Notes under the pieces: generated by a model
The model's database searches: none
The model's input: only the letters and a program-made list of their open reading frames with translations
What the model was told of the DNA's origin: nothing
Source: Hansfordia pulvinata
Lineage: Eukaryota > Ascomycota > Sordariomycetes > Xylariales
Reading direction: 5' to 3'
NCBI GenBank assembly: GCA_006538405.1
Contig: BJKQ01000002.1
Coordinates: 4,154,001-4,218,000 of the forward strand
DNA: 64,000 nucleotides
Position numbers and translations under genes: made by a program
In this document: positions 56,096 to 64,000 of the stretch, in pieces
How the letters are laid out: each line of letters starts with the position of its first letter
Numbering within the stretch: position 1 is the first letter of the stretch

Positions 56096-58378
56096 TCATG
56101 TTGCCATAATGACAGGCACTATGGTTTGGAGAGTCAGTTTTCGGCCGTCGTTGTCTCGAGCAAGGTCAACACTCACCATCGTTGCTGTCTTGGTCCGCGC
56201 GAAGGGGGTTGGATGTGCCATCGCTCGCCCCGCCGCGCGGGACAGCGGCCCGGACTTCACCATTTCGCGACGATCCCTCGCGAGATGATTGCGACTCGGC
56301 GTCGACTTCCACCGAGTGGATCCTTTGCAACTGCCCTCCTTCAGCCGATGGTTTCTCACTCTCCCACCATGTCGGCTGGGCATCGTGAGATGGGAAAACA
56401 CATTCCAGGGGCGCAAAGGACTCGTCCCACTGCAGTTCCGGGAGCTCCAAAACGGGTGGGCTGGATCCCAGAGTGCTCGTAGCCTGCGGGCCCTCCACCG
56501 TGGAACCGCTGTCGCGACGGAATGACTGCTCGGTCCACGCCTTCGCCTCTCCTGTGGTGCGCGACTCTCTGGGGCTCGGTTGCTGAGGGTCAGGGCCGAC
56601 ATGGGATCTCGCTGGCGAGTCGTTGTTTCGGTTTTCGTCCCAATGGCTGGACTTCTGATGGTCCGCCGGGAGGGGGGCCCGAGAGGGCTGGTTGGGCAAG
56701 ACGCCCAGAGGGGTCCGAGACTTGAACCCAGGCGCCAACACGGCCTCTCGCGGCTTGGCCGGGGTCGCCACGCCGCTGCTTGCTCTCCTTCCTGCTTGCT
56801 CGCCGATGCTGCCGCGGGCTGGTAGGAGACCTTCGAGGGGCTCTGGAGAGTCGATCCGCTGCATCCGGGCCTGCGAGGAAGTCGACCGCCTATTGCCACC
56901 CAGGGACTTGGCACTCCAGCTCACGCGCTTCGGCGTGTGGAACAGGCGGGTGCCGGAAGCCACCGCGTTGGGGTCTTCGGGCTCCGACCCGAGATCCTCG
57001 CGGAAGATGCTTGCAAAGTGCGGACTCGGCGCCCTGTCGACCAGGGCGTCGGCACTCGCGTTCTCTGCGAGGCACAGGGAGAGGTGAATTCCGTCAGCCG
57101 GGCGTTTCGGGCCACTCACGGCTGTGCTCGCGATATGGTCTGCTGAGGTGGCGGTCTTGAGCGCCGGCTGCTGCTGCTGCTGCTGCTGCTCCGGTCCAAT
57201 TACTTGGGCCTGATTCGCCTCGGCCTCTCTGATCTGCAAAGGCGAGTAGTGGCTGGGTAAGGCGGGGTTTTGCTGGGTGTCACTGAAGCTGGTCTTGGCG
57301 GAGCTTGCGTGTGTCGCACTGCTCGCGTTGCTGTCATTCTTGGAGTGCTGCTGCGCGGCGTCGCCGTCGGGTCTCTGACTGGTCCGCGAGGACTCGGCTC
57401 TTCCGTCATCCTCCGGCTCGGTCTGCGATCCGGGGCGACCCGGGGTAGATTCTCTGATGCTGGGCGGCAGAGCCACGGAAGAGGCGTCGGATGCCACGCT
57501 CCCGCGGCTCTTCTGCTTTGAGCGGCGGCCGGTGTCCTCGGCGAAGGTGCCGCGGCTCGGGGGCAAAGGGGGCAGATCGGCCAAGAACTCGGGGTCGATA
57601 TCCCAGGCGACGGCCTTGGCGGCGCTCATGGTCTTGTTGACGCGGTCCTGGAGCATCTGGGGCAGGCGGTCGTGGTAGTCGCAAGCGATCTGCAAGGCAT
57701 CCAGGGCATCGTCGTCCTGGCCGAAGGTGTATATCATCATGTGCAGGGCCCAGAGCAGGTCGTTGGGGAGATAACGGATGTTGGTGATGGTCTTGACCAG
57801 CTCCGACATCCTCTTGGCCAGCTTGCGCCCGTTCTCCTCGAGGCCGGAGACGAGATACTCGGTCAGGAGGCTGTTGAAGCAGTCGAGCATCTCGGTCTTG
57901 AGGGTCCTCTGGAGACACAGGCGGTCCTGTGCGGGGCGGTACGGGTCGGCGCACAGCTTGATCAGGCGCTGGAGGTTCGCGGCCTCGATCTCGTAGTCGC
58001 CCAGCTCGCGAGCAATGTCGAGGGACAGGGAGAGGCGCGAGTTGTTCAAGGTGCCGGCGTCCGACCTCCTCTGGCCCAGGCTCTCCTCACAGCTGGGGAC
58101 GCTGAGCCTCTCCTCGGGCTTCTCGGTCGTGTATTCGACCTGGGGCGGCGGAGGGGAGGGCGAAGGCGAGGCGGAGGGCCGGGGTTGCTTCTCGTCCTTG
58201 GCGCTGTACTGGGTCAGGCGGCCTTCCTCCCTGCCCGTGCCGGACCAGATCATCCTGTTGATGAACCATTTCACGTTTTCCATGTCGTCGGGGTGCCAGC
58301 TTGTCTGTTGCCTCTCGCCTCTTGTCCCGCTGTTTCTTCTCGGCAGGCCTCGCAGGTGAGGATGTAGTCGGCAGTCAT
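56096..58378 (-). CDS. Large partly disordered protein, family not recognised (one likely frameshift)
   Basis: The main exon (58378 or 58283 down to 56177) and a 23-base last exon (56118-56096) give 741 or 709 residues. The last intron is canonical: GTGAGT donor, CTGAC branch site, CATAG acceptor. The first 300 residues look folded and helical, with WHPDDMENVKWFINRMIW, ELGDYEIEAANLQRLIKLC, LRRTLKTEMLDCFNSLL-like and YLPNDLLWALHMMIYTFG. The remainder is disordered and Ser/Pro/Glu-rich, with a run of eight glutamines. Starting at ATG 58378 adds MTADYILTCEACREE, with a CxxC pair, but needs one more base at the C run 58326-58328 to join TSWHPDDMENVKW. I favour that start because the frame then closes exactly. 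No signal peptide or membrane helix is present. No function is proposed. Confidence 0.65.
57167..57191. repeat. (CTG)n repeat encoding glutamines
   Basis: Eight CTG units on the plus strand read as CAG on the coding strand. They encode a Gln run in the disordered half of the minus-strand gene. Confidence 0.95.
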
Positions 58379-58468
58379 CTGCAGGCGGGGGGGCCAGACC
58401 ACCGAGCTGGAAAGAGTTGTTAGGGTTGCCAGGAGAGCGGGAGTACTCGCAACAACCAGAGAGAGGAA

Positions 58469-58504
58469 GAGAGAGAGAGAGAGAGAGAGACACACACACA
58501 CACA
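58469..58504. repeat. (GA)n-(CA)n compound microsatellite
   Basis: About 11 GA units pass directly into seven CA units. It lies some 100 bases upstream of the start of the minus-strand gene, so it may be transcribed or part of its promoter. Confidence 0.95.
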
Positions 58505-58803
58505 AGGTGAGCGACGTTGTAGTTGGTGATGATGATTATGATGATGGCGTAGGAGTGAGAAGGGGGAAAGCAGGCAGATTGACCGCCGCAGCCAGACGTG
58601 ATGGGCAAGCCACCCTGGGGCCTGTCTCACTCATAAAGCCGGCAGTGCAGGACACGAACATCTACGCGTAGGCGGGAATGGGGGGAGGGGGGTGGGCCAA
58701 GAATGCTCCTCGCGATGGGCAGCACATGGGAGAGGGACCAGGCATCCGTAATACTATGAATACCTTGAGGTGTATATCTATGTGGTTCGAGATTCCTCTT
58801 CCA

Positions 58804-58826
58804 CCCCCCCCCCCCCCCCCCCCCCC
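58804..58826. repeat. Poly-C run
   Basis: A 23-base C run. Confidence 0.95.
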
Positions 58827-59316
58827 TTCCCCCGAGGACCGCCGGGCTGCTTGTTCCCTGTCCAGTCTTCGAGCACGATTCTCGTGGCGAGAGTACTCGT
58901 ACTTGGAAAGTTATTACTCCGTACATGCCTGCTGCGGCAGGGAGGGCGAACTTGCATGTGCTTATCTTGGGGATGCGAGCGCGGCCATTGGGCGCAAAAG
59001 CAATAAAAGCCGGGCCAGAAGCGCAGGAGGGCGCTGCACGGCACATTGCACGAGTACGAGTACTACTACTACGAGTACCATTGCCAGTACTCCGTACTAC
59101 TACGAGTGGCACCACTATGAGTACTACCTTTTAGGTATGAGTACTTTAAGCCGACGACTAATAACCAACGTACATATGTAAGTAATACTCGCAAGTGAGA
59201 GCGGCTGAGACAGATAATCAGTCACTCCGGGATTGGCATGTAAGACAAATCTCATCGAGGCTGCGGCCGATTGCCAATAACCTCTCTTTTCTGCGGAGTA
59301 CTCGCAACACTCTCTG

Positions 59317-59337
59317 TCTCTCTCTCTCTCTCTCTCT
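59317..59337. repeat. (CT)n microsatellite
   Basis: About ten CT units. Confidence 0.95.
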
Positions 59338-59449
59338 GTGTCCTTTTCTCTCTCGATTGCTCGCTCCTCGTTCGGGCCTAATAAGTTGCTTGTAAGCCAA
59401 GATTGTACGCTCTATTCTCCTACTTTGTTTTCTTTCTTACACTCTGGGC

Positions 59450-59453
<4 letters not shown>

Positions 59454-59488
<35 letters not shown>
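59454..59488. repeat. (GA)n microsatellite
   Basis: About 17 GA units, only 120 bases from the CT array at 59317. The two could pair as an imperfect inverted repeat. Confidence 0.95.
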
Positions 59489-59492
<4 letters not shown>

Positions 59493-60167
59493 CCAAGATC
59501 TACGAGTACTGGTGCTCCGAGCCTGCCTCTCGCGTATTTGTGCTTGTGCTTGTACTTGTGCTGAAAAAGGCTTCGGCCGGATGGTGCCCAATCCGAGAGA
59601 GACACGAAGGGAGGGAGGGGGGGCGGCTTGCAGTCCGTCAGCTTGCCCATAAAACTCTTCGCATCTCTCCCGCCTTACGAGCATAAATATCATGCAAGGC
59701 CGTTTGTAAGCACCGACAAGGGCCCCGAAAGACGTTGCGTCGAAAGCGGTGTCGCCCGCGAGCTGGATGCGCGCACGAGTACGAGTAGGTACTCGTATCT
59801 CTGATCATCATGCCCAGCCACGTGTTGCGCACCCAGGGGATCCCGGCGTTGCATCTCGGGCGCGCGCAAGGGGAGACCCTTGTGGCCTCTGCCTCGCTCT
59901 CTCGGTGTCATGATATGAGACTGGTGCATTCCTCGCAAAGGCCAGGCGTCGGTCGATATGGGCGACAATGGCGAGGCAAACGGGATGAAATGGGCCCTCC
60001 CCACGCCCACTACCAATTGTCGCCCTCCTCCGACCCGGCCGGCTGCCCGGAAAGGAGGAATGTTCCAAGAGAAGGGGAAAGGAAAAAAAAAAAGGTCGAC
60101 AAGCGCGAGTTCCGGCGTGCCGGGATGATAGCCCACAAGACCCTGGCATCTACTCGTGACTAGTAGC

Positions 60168-60225
60168 TAGCATCTTGCATCTAGCATCTAGTATCTAGCA
60201 TCACGCTTCTAGCTTCTGGCATCTC
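60168..60225. repeat. Degenerate 7-8-bp minisatellite (CTAGCAT unit)
   Basis: About seven variants of CTAGCATCT/CTAGTATCT/CTTCTAGCTTCTGGCAT stand head to tail just beyond the CTCGTGACTAG site near 60152. Confidence 0.8.
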
Positions 60226-60462
60226 TCGGGGTACGAGTAGTAGGGCGTCGTAGTAATCATGATAAGATCTCGATTGAAACCCCACCGTGGCTTTCTTGTA
60301 CGAGAGTAGGTACTCGGCAGCTTTCTGCTTACTTGCATGTGATGGATGTCACCAGGTGGCAGCAACGCCACCAATGAGACCCAACGACGATGTCGAGTCT
60401 GCAGTGCCGGGCCGTGTGCCTGTCTTGTGGATTGTTCTATTCTGGCCAGCTCCCCTCCCCCG

Positions 60463-60469
<7 letters not shown>

Positions 60470-60508
<39 letters not shown>
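60470..60508. repeat. (CT)n microsatellite
   Basis: About 19 uninterrupted CT units, the longest dinucleotide array in the window. Confidence 0.95.
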
Positions 60509-60514
<6 letters not shown>

Positions 60515-61833
60515 TACAGAGAATGTCAGCCCAGAAAGGCTTGCAAGCTGCGTTGCGTTGCGGACCGGACTCGACCCGACCGGACCGGACATGTTGGTCC
60601 TGGCGAGAGCAGTTGACCGGCTCCTTGGGCTAAGTTAGGCCCGCTTTCTTGATGATTACGAGTGTCCTCGGCGCAGACGTCTCTTCGTTCTCAGAGGAAA
60701 GAACCGGAAAAAAAAAAAAAAAACCAGCACGGCTCAGCCGCAGGAAGGGTCCATCCGCCCAGGCGCGCGGGCGCGGGCGCGTCAGCCGCAGGGTCCGATG
60801 AGCCGTTCTTACAAGGTACCTTAAGTACCTAACCTACGAGTACCTAAGAGAGGCGTGAGAGGGTCGGTCTGGCACGGGTACACTGGGGAGAACCTCCCCG
60901 TTGCCCTCCCCCACCTGGGCTGAGCACTTACGGCACTAAATAACAACAGCCCTGGCCAACGGTTAGTAATGACGTGGTCTGGACCTGTGGAATTTCTGGA
61001 CCCCGACCGCTGGCGCGTGTTGGCACCTCGTGTTCCACGATAGGTTCGCGTACGCGTACGAGCAGTTGGACTCTTTCTCTTTTTTTTATTTCCCTTTCCT
61101 CTCTCTCTCTCTCTTCTCTCTCTCCACGCGGAACAGACGGGAGAGGTACGGAGAAACGGCGTACGCGTACGGGTACCTTATTATTATTATTGTTGTTACT
61201 GAATGCCTACGAGTAGGTACGTTAGGTACTCGTAGGGACGACCGACGGGGGGTTTGGGTTGGAAGAGCAATCTGCCCCCACCCCCCTTTTCATCGGTCGG
61301 GGTTCAATAGTCTTGCTTTTTCGGGCCGCTACTTCACTCCAGCACGTTACGAGACTTGGGCACGCATTCCCGTCGCCTCGGTATTGTAACTAATAAGAAG
61401 ATAGCCAGGTGTGCCAGGCACCAGGTTAATAAGAGTGGCTACGAGTATGTACTCGTAGAAGTACTCGTAGGGCAGAGCAGAGACGCCTGGCCTTCCTTGG
61501 CTGGTGGTGGAGGAAAGGGGGGCGAGGGGGATCCATATAATAAGAACCCCCATTGTTCAAGTAGTGTGTGGCTTTTGGTCTCGAGGGACCCATCCAGTTC
61601 ATTCTTCCCCTCCCCCAAAGGCGCCCTCGAGTATCCGCACTCGCAGACTCGTACATATCCTCGACGCGTGAATCTCGATTCCAACACGACAAGGCCCCCT
61701 CCAGTCCGTTCTTCCGTCCGTCCCTGGAGTCGTGTCAAGATGCAAAACCGATAGCATGGCCGGGCCAACTCCAATAGCGCCGGGGATCTGGTGGCTGTGA
61801 GAGATTGGGTGGGAGAGAATGGTGAGTGAGCCG

Positions 61834-61875
61834 GTAGATGTAGATGTAGATGTAGATGGACGGACGGACGGACGA
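61834..61875. repeat. (TAGATG)n followed by (GGAC)n
   Basis: Four TAGATG units run into four to five GGAC units. Confidence 0.9.
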
Positions 61876-63607
61876 ACACCCACCGCGCCTGGTCTATCGT
61901 CACGCCGTTGCAGAATGGCACATACCTGTACTCGTCCTCACCTACCACCCACCTCCTAACGTAGTGGCCATCTATACTCGTACGCGTACACGCACAAGGT
62001 CCCAAGTCGACGCGGCAGTTAGTGCTGACAGCAGCGGTCAGTCCCGCACGGCACAACGGATCGCTCGACATCCGACGAGCTCTGCTCTGGCAGCCCATTT
62101 GCTGATCGCAGCCATCCACCCCCCATCCCCCCTCTCCGTCCCCTGATCCGCGAGCGCGATGTCCATATCGACGACCGGACGCCCACACCATATGCAATAG
62201 CTCCTTGGAGAGAGCTCTCTCTCACTCTCTCCCAGAGCCCGACCGGTTTCTGCGCACGCTGGCCTCGTCGGCGACGAGGCGGTTGTGTCGCCTCGATGCG
62301 AAGCAAATATCACGATCTCGATCGCAACTGGTACTCGTACGGGTACGGATACAGATACAGATACGGGTCAGGTCAGGTCAGGTCACGCTGAGGCTTCGCC
62401 GTCTGGAGACAAGTACCTAATTCTGTCTCTCACTCCACCAGAGCGCCCACTGCGAGGAGGGCTCCCGAGACGGCAGCTCTGTGGTGAGCAGACAGGAGGC
62501 CAAGAATCCGCACCCAGATTGCTGGCTGGCTCACGCTCCATCTACCCGTGTGCGCTGACGCATTGGTTCCGGGGCTCTGCCGCCATGCAAGCCCCCCTCC
62601 CCAGGTCATTCTGTTGCTGCTCGCTGTCTGCTGCTTTCAACAAGCAGCGGATCTCGGCCAGAGCGAAAAAAGATAAGCCCAGGTAGGAGTGCAAAGAGAC
62701 AGGTCCGCAGTATGTAGACCCAGGACAGCCCTCGCTCGGGTGCATTCTCGGACAGAGTTGACGGCCCAGAAACTAGCATGTAACGACAGGTCATGGTCGG
62801 AGTCTGTCCAAGTTTCCACATGACTGTATCCATACCGGTCCAACTTGTATCAGTGTTTTCGTGTCCCATCCGAGAAGTATCCAGGGCTTCATATTGGGGC
62901 TGCTCCCTGACCCGTGACATCTGAAGCACTGCAAAGAAGAAGCCACGCGGCAGTGCTGGTCCTGGAAGTTCCGTTCTGGTCAACAGTGGCGCCAAGGCTG
63001 GTCTTGCGGCTTCGACTGAGATGACGGGCCGCCATGGCCCTCCGGTGAGGTTGGTCTCGATTGGTCGTCCCTCAGCGTGACTGATCGGAGGATGGCCGCG
63101 TTGTTACATTCAATACGCGGGCAATGTGCGATTTTCCAGCACGTTCGAGTACGTTTCTTGCATTGGGTACGGAAGTTTGGTCTCAAGCTCAGGATCCCTG
63201 GTTTCAAACTTACCTTGCTATGTACGCGCGAACCGTCAATCAGGCAAGGGAGCGACTGCCTAGGTTGCTCTGGTCACTTGAGCCATTTGTGCATAGAAGC
63301 GTTGACAACGGATGTACGCTCTAGGCTGCCACACCGTTCTCTTTCTTTCATGTACCAGATATCAAAGAGTCGTGCCCCTACGAGCGGCAGGTCGCAGAGC
63401 TAGTTTCAACGGAGAGCTGTCTGTCTTCCAGGGAACCCGATCAGATACCCCTCCCCTCAACCGTAATGACTGTCCTGTGTGTGCTTGATTTAACGCTCTA
63501 GGTCCCTCCCGAGCCTCTCGGGGCCTCTTGTTCTGTCGCGAACACTTGCACTTCTTCCGTCCCGATGGGCGAGGTTACCATTTCCCGTTGCTGTATCCTT
63601 GATCTAG

Positions 63608-64000
63608 CGAAGCTCCAACTACTTCCCACGGCGCTCAGAAGAGTCGCCGGTCACATGCAGGTTTGAGATTCTGGGCGAGTCCCTGGTCCAGATCACCTTC
63701 TCCTCGACGTTTGGCCGCGGCGTATCACTCGTGGATCCAGTTTCCTGTGACATCACAGCTCCTGTGACTTGTAGTGCAATTGGCTTTGCAGAGTCTTATT
63801 TGAGAAACCCCCCCCCTTTCGAAGACTGCCCTTCGGTTTTGAGGATCTGGAGTGTTTCCTCGGACCGAACGTTGATTATAAAAAGCGTGGCTGAAGATTA
63901 CTCTGCTTGGATTAGATACGCTCAACGTGGTCGAATTCGCGATGCTCTTCAGACGAGCGCGGTCCGGCCTGGGTCTGAGTATCGCCACATGGGCGAGTGT
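63608..64000 (+). CDS. Open frame running off the right edge, partial, unrecognised
   Basis: From 63608 to the window end one plus-strand frame has no stop for 131 codons. Its translation is protein-like, for example FEILGESLVQITFSSTFGRG, PPPFEDCPSVLRIWSVSSD and LIIKSVAEDYSAWIRYAQRG. No ATG opens it, so the start would lie in an upstream exon or beyond. A TATAAAA at 63877-63883 inside the frame and the lack of any known motif argue for caution. It may be an exon of a gene continuing to the right, or a relic. No function is proposed. Confidence 0.35.

Larger units (their letters stand above)
58379..63607. other. 5.2-kb repeat-rich region without a supported gene
   Basis: Only short frames without motifs are present. 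The region is dense in simple repeats (listed separately) and in the ACGAGTA/TACTCGT motif, which recurs near 58893, 59050-59065, 59098, 59500, 59776-59795, 60231, 60835, 61208-61235, 61440-61470 and 62333. Frames near 63077-63403 overlap an open but motif-free segment that could be upstream exon or debris of the frame at the right edge. Confidence 0.5.

Noticed and set aside
1..64000. CRISPR array, bacterial operon or phage
   Set aside because: Introns, TATA boxes and fungal families show a nuclear fungal genome. The tandem repeats have no unique spacers.
1..64000. Transposons or retroelements
   Set aside because: No transposase, integrase or reverse-transcriptase motif and no long terminal or inverted repeat was seen by eye. 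Short degenerate copies cannot be excluded.
1..64000. tRNA or rRNA genes
   Set aside because: A visual scan for the tRNA B box and for paired arms gave no convincing cloverleaf. A covariance-model search would be decisive.

Overview
The window reads as nuclear DNA of a filamentous ascomycete, most likely a Sordariomycete. Genes have short GT-AG introns (about 50-150 bases) with CTGAC/CTAAC-like branch sites. Coding regions are GC-rich. The products are typical of such fungi: an S10 carboxypeptidase, a spherulin-4-like protein, a secreted intradiol dioxygenase, a Zn2Cys6 regulator, an RTA1-like remnant, a HET-domain remnant and a GPI-anchored Ser/Thr/Pro protein. Long spacers carry TACCTA/TAGGTA and TACGAGTA/TACTCGTA motifs and simple repeats. 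Genus and species cannot be decided from the sequence alone.

Left third (1-20.6 kb): short-chain dehydrogenase (+), S10 serine carboxypeptidase (+), spherulin-4-like protein (-), FAD monooxygenase (-), secreted SurE-type phosphatase (+), methyltransferase-like gene (+), small LysM membrane protein (-) and a five-exon coiled-coil gene of unknown function (-). Middle (20.6-33.3 kb): small secreted protein (+), secreted intradiol dioxygenase (+), UGT-type glycosyltransferase (+), UPC2-like Zn2Cys6 regulator (+), decayed RTA1-like gene (-), unrecognised gene (+) and GPI-anchored protein (+). Right half (33.9-58.4 kb): housekeeping genes mL46/MRPL17 (-), Golgi pH regulator GPHR (+), CTU2/NCS2 tRNA thiolation (+), mitochondrial oxaloacetate carrier OAC1 (-), Dma1-like FHA-RING ligase (-) and a long partly disordered protein of unknown function (-), with a HET relic between CTU2 and OAC1. 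Most of 49.9-56.1 kb and 58.4-63.6 kb holds no convincing gene and is rich in simple repeats. An open frame runs off the right edge.

The strongest unexpected signal is technical. Nine otherwise intact genes are broken at 14 places, each by a one-base change in length, nearly always in a G or C run (12 losses, 2 gains). Allowing for these, every exon model closes exactly in frame. Two of the breaks lie in mL46, a mitochondrial ribosomal protein that should be needed for growth, so I read these as homopolymer errors in the assembly rather than pseudogenes. By contrast the HET and RTA1-like loci look truly decayed.

I did not find a convincing undescribed system. The best biological lead is the run at 22.3-29.4 kb (intradiol dioxygenase, glycosyltransferase, UPC2-like regulator, RTA1-like relic), which could be a remnant of an aromatic or xenobiotic-handling cluster, but this rests only on proximity.
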